From Aromatoleum buckelii (GTDB taxonomy: Bacteria > Pseudomonadota > Gammaproteobacteria > Burkholderiales > Rhodocyclaceae): DNA of 64,000 nucleotides. Position numbers and translations under genes: made by a program. A model generated the notes under the pieces. The model saw nothing but the letters and a program-made list of their open reading frames with translations. It was not told the DNA's origin and did no database searches. The stretch covers positions 558,001 to 622,000 of the forward strand of contig NZ_WTVH02000008.1 of assembly GCF_012910785.2 (NCBI RefSeq), in the 5' to 3' direction. The stretch's first letter is position 1. Each line of letters starts with the position of its first letter. This document shows positions 54,915 through 64,000 of the stretch, piece after piece.

Positions 54915-56105
54915 ATGAATGATCCGGTTGTCATCGTTTCCGCCGCCCGCACGCCGATGGGCGGCTTCCAGGGCGATTTGTCCGCGCTGAGCGGCCCGCA
55001 ACTCGGCTCGGTCGCGATCCGGGCGGCTGTCGAGCGCGCCGGTGTAAACCCCGAAGCGGTGCAGGAAGTGCTGATGGGCTGCGTGCTGCCGGCGGGCGTC
55101 GGGCAAGCCCCGGCGCGCCAGGCCGCGCTCGGCGCTGGTCTTCCGCTGTCAGCCGGCTGCACGACGGTCAGCAAGGTGTGCGGCTCCGGCATGAAGTCCG
55201 TGATGCTCGCGCACGACCTGCTGGTCGCCGGCACGAACGACGTGATGGTCGCCGGCGGCATGGAGTCGATGTCGAACGCGCCGTATCTGCTGCCGAAGGC
55301 GCGCGGCGGCTACCGTCTCGGCCACGGCCAGGTGCTCGACCACATGTTCCTCGACGGCCTCGAGGACAGTTACTCGAAAGAGAACAAGGGTCGCCTGATG
55401 GGCACTTTTGCCGAAGACTGTGCGAGCCACTTCGACTTCAGCCGGGCCGCGCAGGACGAGTTCGCAATCGCCTCGACGACGCGCGCGCAGAACGCGATCC
55501 AGGACGGCAGCTTCGCGTGGGAAGTCGCGCCGGTGACGGTCCCGGGGCGCAAGGGCGACGTCGTCGTCGACCGCGACGAGCAGCCGCCGAAGGCGCAGAT
55601 CGACAAGATCGCCGGCCTGAAGCCCGCGTTCGCCAAAGACGGCACCGTCACGGCCGCGAATTCGAGCTCGATCTCCGACGGTGCCGCGGCGCTCGTGCTG
55701 ATGCGCCGCTCGACCGCCGACAAGCTGGGCCTCGCGCCCCTCGCGACGGTTCAAGGCCATGCGACGCACGCGCAGGACCCGGCGTGGTTCACGACCGCCC
55801 CGGTCGGCGCGATGCAGAAAGTGCTGGCGAAGGCCGGCTGGAACGTCGGCGACGTCGACCTGTGGGAAATCAACGAAGCGTTCGCGGTCGTCACGATGGC
55901 AGCGATGAAGGAACTGGACCTGCCGCACGACAGGGTGAACGTGCATGGCGGCGCGTGCGCGCTCGGTCACCCGATCGGCGCATCCGGCGCCCGGATCATC
56001 GTCACGCTGCTCGGCGCGCTGCGCCAGTACGGCAAGAAACGCGGCGTCGCGAGCTTGTGCATCGGCGGCGGCGAAGCGACGGCGGTTGCGGTGGAGCTCG
56101 TCTAA
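54915..56105 (+). CDS. Acetyl-CoA acetyltransferase (thiolase)
   Basis: 396 residues. Nucleophilic C89 in TTVSKVCGSGMKSVMLA, GGMESMSNAPY, the histidine in WEINEAFA...GGACALGHPIGASGARI and the second active cysteine in SLCIGGGEATA are all present. It works as a biosynthetic/degradative thiolase of acetoacetyl-CoA or 3-ketoacyl-CoA. AGGAGAG precedes ATG 54915. In the MerR-controlled operon; it could also feed PHB synthesis via phaC. Confidence 0.95.
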   Translation: MNDPVVIVSAARTPMGGFQGDLSALSGPQLGSVAIRAAVERAGVNPEAVQEVLMGCVLPAGVGQAPARQAALGAGLPLSAGCTTVSKVCGSGMKSVMLAHDLLVAGTNDVMVAGGMESMSNAPYLLPKARGGYRLGHGQVLDHMFLDGLEDSYSKENKGRLMGTFAEDCASHFDFSRAAQDEFAIASTTRAQNAIQDGSFAWEVAPVTVPGRKGDVVVDRDEQPPKAQIDKIAGLKPAFAKDGTVTAANSSSISDGAAALVLMRRSTADKLGLAPLATVQGHATHAQDPAWFTTAPVGAMQKVLAKAGWNVGDVDLWEINEAFAVVTMAAMKELDLPHDRVNVHGGACALGHPIGASGARIIVTLLGALRQYGKKRGVASLCIGGGEATAVAVELV

Positions 56106-57239
56106 ATGATCCTCACGCAAGAACAGGAGATGGTCCGCGACTCGCTACGCGCGTTCGCGCAGGAGCGCCTCGCGCCGTTCGCCGCCGAATGGGACCGCAA
56201 CCACACTTTTCCGCGCGAAGCCTTGCGCGAACTCGCCGAGCTCGGCGCGCTCGGCATGGTCGTGCCGGAGCAGTGGGGCGGCGCGGGGATGGATTACGTC
56301 AGCCTCGTGCTCGCGCTGGAAGAAATTGCCGCCGGCGACGGCGCGACCTCGACGATCGTTAGCGTGCAGAACTCGCTCGCGTGCGGCATCCCGAACCGCT
56401 ACGGCAACGACGCGCAGAAGGAGCGCTGGCTGAAGCCGCTCGCCAAAGGCGAGAAGCTCGGCTGCTTCTGCCTCACCGAGCCGCACGTCGGCTCGGACGC
56501 GTCTGCGCTGAAGACGACGGCAGTGAAGGACGGCGACGGGTGGGTCATCAACGGCGTCAAGCAGTTCATCACGACCGGTCGCGAAGCCGACGTCGCGATC
56601 GTGTTCGCGGTGACCGACAAGACGGCCGGCAAGAAAGGCATTTCGTGCTTCCTCGTGCCGACCGACGTGCCGGGTTACATCGTCGCGCGCATCGAGGAGA
56701 AGATGGGGCAGAAGGCGTCCGACACCGCGCAGATCCTGTTCGAGGACTGCCGCGTGCCGGCCGACGCGCTGCTCGGTGCCGAAGGCGAAGGCTACAAGAT
56801 CGCGCTGTCGAACCTCGAAGCGGGACGCATCGGCATCGCCGCGCAGTGCCTCGGCATGGCGCGCGCCGCGCTCGACGCGGCAGTGAAATACGCGCACGAG
56901 CGCGAGACTTTCGGCAAGCCGATTTTCGAGCACCAGGCGGTGAACTTCCGCCTCGCCGACATGGCGACGCAACTGGAAGCCGCACGCCAGCTCGTCTGGC
57001 ACGCGGCGACGCTGAAGGACGCCGGCCGGCCGTGCCTGAAGGAAGCGTCGATGGCGAAGCTGTTCGCGTCGGAGATGGCCGAGAAGGTGTGCTCGGATGC
57101 GATCCAGGTCCACGGCGGCTATGGTTACGTGACCGACTTCCCGGTCGAGCGCATTTATCGTGACGTGCGCGTGTGCCAGATCTACGAAGGCGCAAGCGAC
57201 ATCCAGCGGCTGGTGATCGGGCGTTCGCTCGCCGCCTGA
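56106..57239 (+). CDS. Acyl-CoA dehydrogenase (short-chain/butyryl-CoA type)
   Basis: 377 residues, FAD flavoprotein. Motifs: [65 protein letters not shown] and the catalytic Glu in [21 protein letters not shown] at the position used by short-chain acyl-CoA dehydrogenases (isovaleryl-CoA dehydrogenase places it elsewhere). Its ATG directly follows the thiolase stop (TAA at 56103-56105), so the two are translated together. Electrons go to ETF. Confidence 0.95.
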   Translation: MILTQEQEMVRDSLRAFAQERLAPFAAEWDRNHTFPREALRELAELGALGMVVPEQWGGAGMDYVSLVLALEEIAAGDGATSTIVSVQNSLACGIPNRYGNDAQKERWLKPLAKGEKLGCFCLTEPHVGSDASALKTTAVKDGDGWVINGVKQFITTGREADVAIVFAVTDKTAGKKGISCFLVPTDVPGYIVARIEEKMGQKASDTAQILFEDCRVPADALLGAEGEGYKIALSNLEAGRIGIAAQCLGMARAALDAAVKYAHERETFGKPIFEHQAVNFRLADMATQLEAARQLVWHAATLKDAGRPCLKEASMAKLFASEMAEKVCSDAIQVHGGYGYVTDFPVERIYRDVRVCQIYEGASDIQRLVIGRSLAA

Positions 57240-57298
57240 GGTCGTTGCCGCGCCCCCGGGAGCCGGGCCGCGAGGTCCGGGCAACAGGAGACAGCAGG

Positions 57299-58087
57299 AT
57301 GTACGAAACTCTCGAAATCCGCACCGAAGGCGGTGTCGCGACGATCTGGATGAACCGTCCTGACGTGCATAACGCGTTCAACGCGCAGCTGATCGCGGAC
57401 CTGACAGCGGCATGTCGCGAACTCGACGCGGACGACACGGTGCGCGTCGTCGTGCTCGCCGGACGCGGCAAGAGTTTCTCCGCGGGCGCGGACCTGAACT
57501 GGATGAAGGCGGCTGCCGCAGCCAGCGTCGAAGACAACCTCGATGACGCACGCCGGCTCGCCGGCATGCTGCAGACGATTTCCGCGATGGGAAAGCCGAC
57601 GATCGCGCGCGTGCAGGGCGCAGCTCTCGGCGGCGGGATGGGGCTCGCGAGTGCGTGCGACATCTGCGTTGCCGCGGAGCAGGCAGTGTTTGCGACTTCC
57701 GAAGTCAAGTTCGGCATCATCCCGGCGGCGATCAGCCCGTACGTGATCCGGGCGATCGGCGAGCGCCAGGCGTATCGCTATTTCCAGACGGCCGAGCGGA
57801 TCACCGCCGCGCGCGCCGGCGAGATCGGCCTTGCGCACGAAGTCGTCGCGGCCGCAGCGCTCGACGCGAAAGTCGCCCAGATCGCCGCGGCGCTGCTGCA
57901 GGGCGGGCCGAAAGCGCAGGCCGCGGCGAAGGACCTGATCCGCAACGTCGCGAACCGGCCGGTCGGCGACGCGGTCATCGAGGACACCGCGCGCCGCATC
58001 TCCAGCCTGCGTGCGACGCCGGAAGCGCAGGAAGGGCTCGACGCTTTCCTGTCGAAGCGCCCCGCGGCGTGGGTGGTGCAGGGCTGA
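57299..58087 (+). CDS. Enoyl-CoA hydratase/isomerase family (methylglutaconyl-CoA hydratase-like)
   Basis: 262 residues, crotonase fold. Oxyanion-hole segments SFSAGADLNWM and GAALGGGMGLASACDI; SEVKFGIIPAAISPYVIRAIGERQAYRYFQTAERITA closely resembles LiuC/methylglutaconyl-CoA hydratases rather than generic FadB-type enzymes. An AGCAGGAT region and GGAG about 7 nt upstream support ATG 57299. A methylcrotonyl-CoA carboxylase, expected for a full leucine pathway, is not in the window, so the exact substrate is open. Confidence 0.9.
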   Translation: MYETLEIRTEGGVATIWMNRPDVHNAFNAQLIADLTAACRELDADDTVRVVVLAGRGKSFSAGADLNWMKAAAAASVEDNLDDARRLAGMLQTISAMGKPTIARVQGAALGGGMGLASACDICVAAEQAVFATSEVKFGIIPAAISPYVIRAIGERQAYRYFQTAERITAARAGEIGLAHEVVAAAALDAKVAQIAAALLQGGPKAQAAAKDLIRNVANRPVGDAVIEDTARRISSLRATPEAQEGLDAFLSKRPAAWVVQG

Positions 58088-58109
58088 ACGCTGTCGCGCC
58101 GAGCGCGAG

Positions 58110-58775
58110 ATGGATGCTTTTGCCAGCTGGAGCGAAGCGCTGCAGGGGCTCACGCCGCTGCTCGACTGGCGGGACGTTCCGCTCGACGTCGCGTCGCTCG
58201 CCGCGCTCGCGGCCGGCCTCGGCTGGGCGAGCGGGCTACGGCTCTACGCGCTCGTCTTCGCGCTCGGCGCGCTCGATCGCTTCGGCGGCGTGCAGTTGCC
58301 CGGCGGCCTCGAAGTGCTCGCGCACCCGGTCGTGCTCGGGCTGTCCGGCTTCATGCTCGTCGCGGAGTTCTTTGCCGACAAGCTGCCGTGGCTCGACTCG
58401 TTGTGGGACGCGGTGCACACTTTCATCCGCATTCCCGCCGGCGCAGCGCTCGCGGCGGCGGTGATGGGCGACCAGAGCGGCGCGATGCAGGTCGCGGCCG
58501 GGCTCGCTGGGGGCACTCTCGCTGCCGGCACGCATTTCGCGAAAGCGGGCGCGCGCGCGGCGATCAACACGTCGCCCGAGCCGCTCAGCAACGTCACGAC
58601 TTCGCTCGGCGAGGACGCGATGTTCGCCGGCGGCCTGTGGATGCTGCTGCAGCATCCTTTGTGGTTCCTCGTCGCGCTCGTCGTGTTCGTCCTGCTCGCC
58701 GGCGTGCTGATCGTGCTGCTGTGGCGCTTCATCCGCAGACTGTTCCGGCCGCGCCCACGACCGGGCGTTCCGTAA
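58110..58775 (+). CDS. DUF4126 family membrane protein
   Basis: 221 residues with four to six hydrophobic segments. Family features: ASLAALAAGLGWASGLRLYALVFALGALDRFG, LAHPVVLGLSGFMLVAEFFADKLPWLDSLWDAVHTFIRIPAGAALA and THFAKAGARAAINTSPEPLSNV. Function unknown. It begins 22 bp after the enoyl-CoA hydratase stop. The ATG 58110 matches the family length; upstream in-frame residues overlap the crotonase gene and are not hydrophobic. Confidence 0.85.
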   Translation: MDAFASWSEALQGLTPLLDWRDVPLDVASLAALAAGLGWASGLRLYALVFALGALDRFGGVQLPGGLEVLAHPVVLGLSGFMLVAEFFADKLPWLDSLWDAVHTFIRIPAGAALAAAVMGDQSGAMQVAAGLAGGTLAAGTHFAKAGARAAINTSPEPLSNVTTSLGEDAMFAGGLWMLLQHPLWFLVALVVFVLLAGVLIVLLWRFIRRLFRPRPRPGVP

Positions 58776-58907
58776 GTGTCCGGCAACCCCGCGAACGGCA
58801 GCGACAACGCGGCGACTGACGCGAACCGAACCGAACCGGTCCGCAGCGGACCAATGGCAACAACACCACAACAACACCACCACAACTTGCCCGACCCCGA
58901 CGACACC

Positions 58908-59114
58908 ATGAACATCCCGTCCCCCTGCATCAACGTCTGCCGCCTGGATGCGGCCACCGGCCTGTGCGAAGGCTGCTTCCGCACGCTCGACGAAATCGCT
59001 CGCTGGAGCCGCCATGCCGACGTGGAGAAACGCCGCATTCTCGACGCGGTGGATCGGCGCCGCGCGCAGGCCCCCGTCGCGGCGAGCGCGCTTCGTGCGG
59101 AGCAGGCACGATGA
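58908..59114 (+). CDS. DUF1289 small cysteine-rich protein
   Basis: 68 residues from ATG 58908. Contains [30 protein letters not shown], the DUF1289 four-Cys motif (C-x3-C-x7-C-x2-C) expected to bind zinc or iron. Earlier in-frame starts (58854 ATG, 58776 GTG) would add a low-complexity Gln/His/Thr tail, so the start is uncertain. The stop overlaps the next start. Function unknown. Confidence 0.75.
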   Translation: MNIPSPCINVCRLDAATGLCEGCFRTLDEIARWSRHADVEKRRILDAVDRRRAQAPVAASALRAEQAR

Positions 59115-59293
59115 GCGATGCCCTGTGCGTCGGCGTGTGCATGATCGACTGGGATAGCGGAGTGTGCCTCGGTTGCGGCCGCACGCCCGAGGAGATCGAC
59201 GGCGTGCCTGTCGCACCTACGCCTGCGCAGACGCCGGCGAAAGTGCCGCTGCCGGCGAACGTCGCGGCACAGGTCGGCGAAGGCTCGCAATGA
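59111..59293 (+). CDS. Second DUF1289-like small cysteine-rich protein
   Basis: 60 residues. [27 protein letters not shown] repeats the DUF1289 spacing (C-x3-C-x8-C-x2-C), followed by an unrelated Pro/Ala tail. ATGA overlap with the DUF1289 gene before it (59111-59114) and with the MBL gene after it (59290-59293). A tandem duplicate of the motif with a divergent tail. Function unknown. Confidence 0.75.
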   Translation: MSDALCVGVCMIDWDSGVCLGCGRTPEEIDGVPVAPTPAQTPAKVPLPANVAAQVGEGSQ

Positions 59294-60210
59294 GCGCGGC
59301 GGCAAAGCTCCCGGCGACGATCGCCGTGCTCGAGCGCGGCTGGCTGTCGTCGAACAACGTCGTGCTGTTCGACGGTGGCGAGGCGACGCTGATCGACAGC
59401 GGCTACGTCAGCCACGCCGCGCAGACGGTCGCGCTGCTGCACCGCACGCTCGACGGCCGCCGCCTCGGACGGCTCATCAACACGCACTCGCATTCCGACC
59501 ATATCGGCGGCAACGCGGCAGTGCAGCGGGCGTTCGGCTGTGCGATCACGGTGCCTGCCGGGATGGCGGGCGCAGTGGCCGAGTGGGACGAGGCAGCGCT
59601 GCTGCTGAGCACTGCCGAGCAGGCCGGCGAACGTTTCCACGCCGACGGGGTGCTGGCCGCGGGCGAAACCGTCGGGATGGGCGGCCTGACGTGGCAGATC
59701 CTCGAAGCGCCGGGCCACGACATGGACGCGCTGGTGTTCCACAATCCCGACCGGCGCATCCTGATTTCCGGCGACGCGCTGTGGCGCGACGGCTTCGGCA
59801 TCCTGTTCGCGGACGTGCTCGGCACCGGCGACGGCATCGGCGCGACGCGGCGCACGCTCGAGGCGATCGCGCGCCTGCCGGTCGATGTCGTCATTCCGGG
59901 GCACGGCGCGCCGTTCGTCGAATTCGACGACGCGCTGGCGCGGGCGTTTGCCCGGCTGAAGGCGTTCGAGGACGACGGCGCGCGCATGGCGCGCAACGCG
60001 ATCCGTGCGTGCATGACGTTCTCGCTGCTCGACTTGCGCTCGATCGCGCTCGACGAATTGCCGGAACATCTCGCGCGTGTGCCGCTCTACCGCGAAGTCA
60101 ACGCGCGTTTCCTCGGCCAGTCGCCGGCGGCGCTGGCCGACTGGCTGGTTGCGGAACTGTCGCGCGCCGGCGTCGCGCGCTGCGAAGGAGGGCGGCTGGT
60201 CGCAGCCTGA
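59290..60210 (+). CDS. MBL-fold metallo-hydrolase
   Basis: 306 residues. HxHxDH motif in LINTHSHSDHIGGNAAV, APGHDMDALVF, SGDALWRDGFG and VIPGHGAPF supply the dinuclear metal ligands. A C-terminal helical domain follows. Overlaps the DUF1289-like gene by 4 bp, which suggests a functional module. Distinct from the longer MBL protein at 51535. Substrate unknown; glyoxalase II-like or lactonase activity is possible. Confidence 0.9.
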   Translation: MSAAAKLPATIAVLERGWLSSNNVVLFDGGEATLIDSGYVSHAAQTVALLHRTLDGRRLGRLINTHSHSDHIGGNAAVQRAFGCAITVPAGMAGAVAEWDEAALLLSTAEQAGERFHADGVLAAGETVGMGGLTWQILEAPGHDMDALVFHNPDRRILISGDALWRDGFGILFADVLGTGDGIGATRRTLEAIARLPVDVVIPGHGAPFVEFDDALARAFARLKAFEDDGARMARNAIRACMTFSLLDLRSIALDELPEHLARVPLYREVNARFLGQSPAALADWLVAELSRAGVARCEGGRLVAA

Positions 60211-60297
60211 ATGCCGTCTGGATCGACACGGGTTTTCGCCGCTGGCCTGCCCCTACGACTTTCGCCATAATCCCCGCGATAGGGGGAGTGTCCTGTC

Positions 60298-61176
60298 ATG
60301 CAGATCGTCCTGATTAGCGGGTTGTCGGGTTCCGGCAAGAGCATCGCGCTGAAAGTGCTGGAAGACGTCGGTTATTACGCGGTCGACAACCTGCCGGCGA
60401 CGCTGCTGCCCGAACTCGTCGCCGAGCTGAGCGACACCGGGCACGAGCGTGTCGCGATCGCCGTCGACGTGCGCTCGGGCGCGAGCCTTTTGGCGCTGCC
60501 GCAGCAGGTCGAGTACCTGCGTGGCGTCGCGTCGGATCTGCGCGTGATCTTTCTCGATGCGCGCGACGACACGCTGATCGCGCGTTTTTCGGAAACACGC
60601 CGACGCCATCCGCTGGGGAGCGAAGGCGTCTCGCTCGCCGAAGCGATCCAGAACGAGCGCGACGCGCTCGCGAGCATCGCCGAACTTGGCCACCGCATCG
60701 ATACCAGCGAACTGCAGGCGAACACGCTGCGCGCCTGGATCAAGGATTTTCTCGCGATCGAGGCGACCGAAGGGCTGACGTTGATGTTCCAGTCGTTCGG
60801 CTTCAAATACGGCATTCCGCTCGACGCGGACCTCGTCTTCGACGTGCGTTGTCTGCCGAACCCGCATTACGACCTGTACCTGCGGCCTTTCACCGGCAAG
60901 GACCAGCCAGTCGTCGAGTTTCTCGACAGCTTTCCCGAGGTCGGGCGCATGTGCGAGGACATCCGCCGCTTCGTCGCGACCTGGCTGCCGAGCTACGCGC
61001 GCGACAACCGCAGCTACCTCACGGTTGCGATCGGCTGCACCGGCGGACAGCACCGCTCGGTGTATATCGCCGAATGGCTCGGCCGTCACTTCGGCGACAC
61101 CCTGCGCGTGCTCGTGCGTCACCGTTCCGCCGCGCGCCGTATCGTCGACCACGGCGCCGGCATGGCAGGCAAGTGA
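60298..61176 (+). CDS. rapZ: RNase adapter protein RapZ
   Basis: 292 residues. Walker [27 protein letters not shown] at the N-terminus and the C-terminal block [21 protein letters not shown] are RapZ signatures. In E. coli RapZ directs RNase E to the sRNA GlmZ, controlling glucosamine-6-phosphate synthesis; the role here is presumed similar but the sRNAs are not known in this lineage. CATAAT at 60266 may be its -10. It overlaps the next gene's start (GTGA, 61173-61176). Here rapZ is not next to hprK/ptsN. Confidence 0.93.
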   Translation: MQIVLISGLSGSGKSIALKVLEDVGYYAVDNLPATLLPELVAELSDTGHERVAIAVDVRSGASLLALPQQVEYLRGVASDLRVIFLDARDDTLIARFSETRRRHPLGSEGVSLAEAIQNERDALASIAELGHRIDTSELQANTLRAWIKDFLAIEATEGLTLMFQSFGFKYGIPLDADLVFDVRCLPNPHYDLYLRPFTGKDQPVVEFLDSFPEVGRMCEDIRRFVATWLPSYARDNRSYLTVAIGCTGGQHRSVYIAEWLGRHFGDTLRVLVRHRSAARRIVDHGAGMAGK

Positions 61177-61562
61177 ATCCGCGCCTCGCCGACTGGCTGG
61201 CGCTGCTGCGGCCGGGCGATTTCGCGACGCTGGCAGGCGCCCTCGCGGTATGCGTCGTGTCGGCGCTGCTGCTGTGGCGCGGTGGCGCGCCGGACAAGGC
61301 GATCGTGCGCGCAGGCGGCGCAGTGTTCGCCGAACTGAGTCTCGCGCAGCCGCAGCGTGTCGATGTCCCCGGGCCGCTCGGGATCACGCGCATCGAAGTC
61401 GAACCGGGGCGCGCGCGCGTCCTCTCCGATCCCGGGCCGCGCCAGTATTGCGTTCGCCAAGGCTGGCTGAGCCGCGCCGGAGCGGTCGCGATCTGCGCGC
61501 CGAACGAGGTCAGCCTGAGTCTTTCCGGCGGCGCAGCGGACTATGACTCCCTCAACTATTGA
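61173..61562 (+). CDS. NusG domain II-containing membrane-anchored protein
   Basis: 129 residues from GTG 61173. One N-terminal hydrophobic helix ([20 protein letters not shown]) and a small extracytoplasmic beta domain ([51 protein letters not shown]) matching NusG_II, which contains two cysteines (YCVRQ, AICAP). Unrelated in function to transcription factor NusG. It overlaps rapZ by 4 bp and the Gx transporter gene by 20 bp; the pair is widespread. Confidence 0.87.
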   Translation: MNPRLADWLALLRPGDFATLAGALAVCVVSALLLWRGGAPDKAIVRAGGAVFAELSLAQPQRVDVPGPLGITRIEVEPGRARVLSDPGPRQYCVRQGWLSRAGAVAICAPNEVSLSLSGGAADYDSLNY

Positions 61563-62085
61563 GATCCACCCGACCGCCGACGACCGGCGGGTGGCGCGGC
61601 TGGCGACCGCGGCGATCGTGCTGACGATCGCCGAAGCCGCGATTCCGCTGCCGCTGCCGGGAGTCAAGCCCGGGCTCGGAAACATCGTGATCCTGATCGT
61701 GCTGCTGCGCTGGGGCTGGCGCGATGCGGTGTGGGTCGGGCTGCTGCGCGTGTTCGCGAGCAGCCTGCTGCTCGGGCAGCTGTTCGCGCCGGGATTCTTC
61801 CTCAGCCTCGCCGGCTCGCTGACGAGCCTCGCGACGCTGGGCGTGGCGAAGCACCTGCCGCGGCGCTGGTTCGGCCTGGTGAGCCTCAGCGTGTTCGCGG
61901 CGTTCGCGCATATCGGCGGACAGCTTGCGCTCGCGCGCGCGTGGCTCGTGCCGCACGACGGCGTGTTCTATCTCGTGCCGGTGTTTGCCGCAGCGGCGAC
62001 GCTGTTCGGCGTGATCAACGGGCTGGTCGCCGCGCGCCTGCTGCGGGACCGCATTGCCGTACCGGCGGGCGCAGCCAAGCGGTAG
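61543..62085 (+). CDS. Gx transporter family protein (heptaprenyl diphosphate synthase component I-like)
   Basis: 180 residues, about five membrane helices. [67 protein letters not shown] is the hallmark of the Gx/Hpre_diP_synt_I family, related to ECF-type membrane proteins. It overlaps the NusG-II gene by 20 bp in a different frame. The enzymatic name is historical; a small-molecule transporter role is more likely. Confidence 0.88.
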   Translation: MTPSTIEIHPTADDRRVARLATAAIVLTIAEAAIPLPLPGVKPGLGNIVILIVLLRWGWRDAVWVGLLRVFASSLLLGQLFAPGFFLSLAGSLTSLATLGVAKHLPRRWFGLVSLSVFAAFAHIGGQLALARAWLVPHDGVFYLVPVFAAAATLFGVINGLVAARLLRDRIAVPAGAAKR

Positions 62086-62200
62086 CGGACAGGGGCTGGC
62101 AGCAATTTTGCTCGCTCGGGAAAACGCCTGGCGGCCCAGGTTTTCTTGTCCTGCTCGGGGTACTCGGTTCCCGGCGGGATTTCCATCGAGAGGAGGCATC

Positions 62201-63184
62201 ATGTTCAAGGCGGTACTGATCGAGAAGGACGACGCCGGCTATCGGGCAACGCTGACCGACGTCGATGACGCGCGTCTGCCCGACGGCGACGTGACAGTGC
62301 GGGTCGCGTATTCGACGCTGAACTACAAGGACGCGCTCGCGATCACCGGCAAGGGGCCGGTCGTGCGCCAGTTTCCGATGGTCCCCGGCATCGACCTCGC
62401 CGGCAGCGTCGAGCACAGCTCGCATCCGGAGTACCGGGCCGGCGATCTCGTCGTGCTCAACGGCTGGGGCGTCGGCGAAGGCCACTGGGGCGGGCTCGCG
62501 GAGAAGGCGCGGCTTGCCGGCGACTGGCTGGTGCCGCTGCCGGCGGCGTTCTCGCCGAAGCAGGCGATGGCGATCGGCACCGCCGGCTACACGGCGATGC
62601 TGTGCGTGATGGCGCTCGAACGGCACGGCGTGACGCCGGACCAGGGCGACGTGCTCGTCACCGGTGCGAACGGCGGTGTCGGCAGCGTCGCGGTGTCGCT
62701 GCTCGCGAAGCTCGGCTACCGCGTCGTCGCCTCGACCGGGCGGCCGAACGAAGTCGAGTACCTGAACGCGCTCGGCGCCGCCGAAATCATCGACCGGGTG
62801 CAGTTCTCGGTGCCCGGCAAGCCGCTGGCGAAGGAGCGCTGGGCCGGTGCCGTCGACACGGTCGGCAGCCACACGCTCGCGAACGTCTGCGCGAGCATGA
62901 AGTACCGCGGCGTCGTTGCCGCGTGCGGCCTCGCGCAGGGCATGGACTTCCCGGCGACGGTCGCGCCGTTCATCCTGCGAGGCGTGACGCTCGCCGGCGT
63001 CGATAGCGTCTATTGCCCGCGACCGGAACGCCTCGAAGCGTGGCAGCGGCTCGCGCGCGATCTCGATCCCGCGCATCTCGACCTGATCTCGCACGAAGTC
63101 GGCCTCGCCGACGTGATCCGCCTCTCCGGCGAGCTGCTCGCCGGCCAGGTGCGCGGGCGGCTGATCGTCGACGTCAACCGTTGA
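62201..63184 (+). CDS. acuI: MDR-family NADPH oxidoreductase (acrylyl-CoA reductase AcuI/YhdH-like)
   Basis: 327 residues, zinc-free medium-chain dehydrogenase. Features: [52 protein letters not shown], cofactor loop [21 protein letters not shown] and [15 protein letters not shown]. This matches YhdH/AcuI, which reduces acrylyl-CoA to propionyl-CoA. AGGAGG lies 4 nt upstream of ATG 62201. Stand-alone, about 115 bp after the Gx gene. Confidence 0.9.
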   Translation: MFKAVLIEKDDAGYRATLTDVDDARLPDGDVTVRVAYSTLNYKDALAITGKGPVVRQFPMVPGIDLAGSVEHSSHPEYRAGDLVVLNGWGVGEGHWGGLAEKARLAGDWLVPLPAAFSPKQAMAIGTAGYTAMLCVMALERHGVTPDQGDVLVTGANGGVGSVAVSLLAKLGYRVVASTGRPNEVEYLNALGAAEIIDRVQFSVPGKPLAKERWAGAVDTVGSHTLANVCASMKYRGVVAACGLAQGMDFPATVAPFILRGVTLAGVDSVYCPRPERLEAWQRLARDLDPAHLDLISHEVGLADVIRLSGELLAGQVRGRLIVDVNR

Positions 63185-63248
63185 GCCCATCGCCTTGAGC
63201 CCATCGCCTCCGGGCCGTTTTTTCAACTTGCTGTCAAAAGGAATGCCC

Positions 63249-63830
63249 ATGACCGACCGTCCCATCAGCCGCTTTCCGGTGCCCGAACTGAAGGACCTGC
63301 CCGACGACGTGCGCGGGAAGATCCTTGCAGTGCAGGAGAAAGCCGGTTTCGTGCCGAACGTCTTCCTCGCACTCGCACACCGGCCCGACGAATTCCGCGC
63401 CTTCTTCGCGTATCACGACGCCCTGATGGAGAAGAACGAAGGGCTGACGAAGGCCGAGCGCGAGATGATTGTCGTCGCGACCTCAGGGGCGAACGGCTGC
63501 CTGTACTGCGTCGTCGCGCACGGCGCGATCCTGCGCATCCGCGCGAAGAACCCGCGCGTCGCCGATCAGGTGGCGACGAACTACCGCAAGGCCGAGATCA
63601 CGCCGCGCCAGCGCGCGATGCTCGACTTCGCGATGAAGGTCGCGCTCGCTTCGGCCGAAGTCGATGACCCCGATTTCGCCGCGCTGCGCACACAGGGTTT
63701 CAGCGACGACGAGATCTGGGACATCGGCGCCATTGCGGCTTTCTTCGCGATGAGCAACCGGCTCGCGAACCTCTCGAGCATGCGGCCGAACGACGAGTTC
63801 TTCCTGATGGGGCGGCTGCCGAAAGCCTGA
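63249..63830 (+). CDS. Peroxidase-related carboxymuconolactone decarboxylase-family protein (AhpD-like)
   Basis: 193 residues. The AhpD/CMD core GCLYCVVAHGAILRIRAKNP supplies the CxxC...H relay, with EREMIVVATSGANG before it. AAAAGGA lies 6 nt upstream of ATG 63249, so that start is preferred to ATG 63243. The close match of length and core suggests an uncharacterised peroxidase-related enzyme. Substrate unknown. Follows the AcuI-like gene by 64 bp. Confidence 0.9.
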   Translation: MTDRPISRFPVPELKDLPDDVRGKILAVQEKAGFVPNVFLALAHRPDEFRAFFAYHDALMEKNEGLTKAEREMIVVATSGANGCLYCVVAHGAILRIRAKNPRVADQVATNYRKAEITPRQRAMLDFAMKVALASAEVDDPDFAALRTQGFSDDEIWDIGAIAAFFAMSNRLANLSSMRPNDEFFLMGRLPKA

Positions 63831-63885
63831 ACCCCTGCGGCGGCACGATGGGCCGCGGCGCTGATCGATGGCCGAACCGCCGGCG

Positions 63886-64000
63886 TCAGCCGAGATCCGG
63901 CGCGACGAGGATGCGCCCGGCGCGGCGCCGGCCGGCGAATGCGCCCGGCGTGCCCTGCCCGCCATGCGCGTGGCAGATCGCGCACGCGAGCGCGTCGGCC
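63886..64000 (-). CDS. C-terminal fragment of an unidentified protein with a CxxCH motif
   Basis: A minus-strand frame ends with stop TGA at 63886-63888 and runs to the window edge. It encodes 37 residues including ACAICHAHGGQGTPGAF, where CAICH would be a haem c attachment site, followed by RRRAGRILVAPDLG. The motif and the downstream orientation suggest the end of a cytochrome-like or metal-binding protein. Too short to identify; it could be a chance open frame in GC-rich DNA. Confidence 0.3.
   Translation of the reverse strand, partial: ADALACAICHAHGGQGTPGAFAGRRRAGRILVAPDLG

Overview
The window is high-GC, densely packed chromosomal DNA that reads like a denitrifying, aromatic-degrading betaproteobacterium of the Azoarcus/Aromatoleum/Thauera group (Rhodocyclales). 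This is inferred from gene content: a three-subunit 4-hydroxybenzoyl-CoA reductase (hcrCAB) whose HcrB carries the extra four-cysteine cluster loop, the oxygen-independent ubiquinone genes ubiT/ubiV/ubiU, class I PHA synthase, a ~180-kDa NAD-dependent glutamate dehydrogenase, and a riboflavin operon with a degenerate GTP cyclohydrolase II domain. I see no phage, insertion sequence, CRISPR array, tRNA or rRNA.

Layout: 1-4156 (+) is a branched-chain-amino-acid-type (HAAT) ABC transporter with the second permease fused to the first ATPase. 4327-7675 (+) holds an Old Yellow Enzyme, HU and a RhlE-type helicase. 7926-10691 (-) is ribE-ribBA-ribH-nusB. 10794-14275 (-) holds dsbD, cutA, a universal stress protein and a TerC-type membrane protein. 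14830-16119 (-) is a c-type cytochrome related to the ethylbenzene dehydrogenase gamma subunit. 16281-24371 (-) is a long co-directional run: tupA, ubiU, ubiV, ubiT, a VanZ-like protein, ferredoxin, hydrolase, GST, and an ABC-2 exporter. A ModE-like regulator (24725, +) diverges from tupA.

25941-29784 (-) is hcrCAB, three start/stop-coupled genes with a perfect 16-bp palindrome upstream. The Mo/W-oxyanion binding protein and ModE-like regulator next door fit the need of Hcr for molybdenum cofactor. 30151-35072 holds an asparaginase, a sodium/solute symporter and a fused arginase-ornithine aminotransferase. 35206-44966 holds ubiB, argS, a SPOR protein, dsbA and the large NAD-GDH; with asparaginase, arginase-OAT and alanine dehydrogenase (47014-48147) this makes an amino-acid-catabolism theme. 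Kup, a cobalamin-binding-like protein, a lone PIN protein, phaC and an MBL hydrolase follow.

52702-58087 (+) is a fatty-acyl/branched-chain acyl-CoA operon: a MerR-family regulator, a triple ACGT operator, a thioesterase, a GNAT-carbonic anhydrase fusion, a thiolase, an acyl-CoA dehydrogenase and an enoyl-CoA hydratase. 58110-62085 (+) is a tightly overlapped set: a DUF4126 protein, two tandem DUF1289 Cys-rich proteins, an MBL hydrolase, rapZ, a NusG-II protein and a Gx transporter. The window ends with an AcuI-type reductase, an AhpD-like protein and the edge of a minus-strand CxxCH protein.

Most distinctive: the arginase-ornithine aminotransferase fusion, the GNAT-beta-carbonic anhydrase fusion, the orphan TupA/ModE-like pair with related palindromes beside hcr, and the clustered UbiTUV genes.
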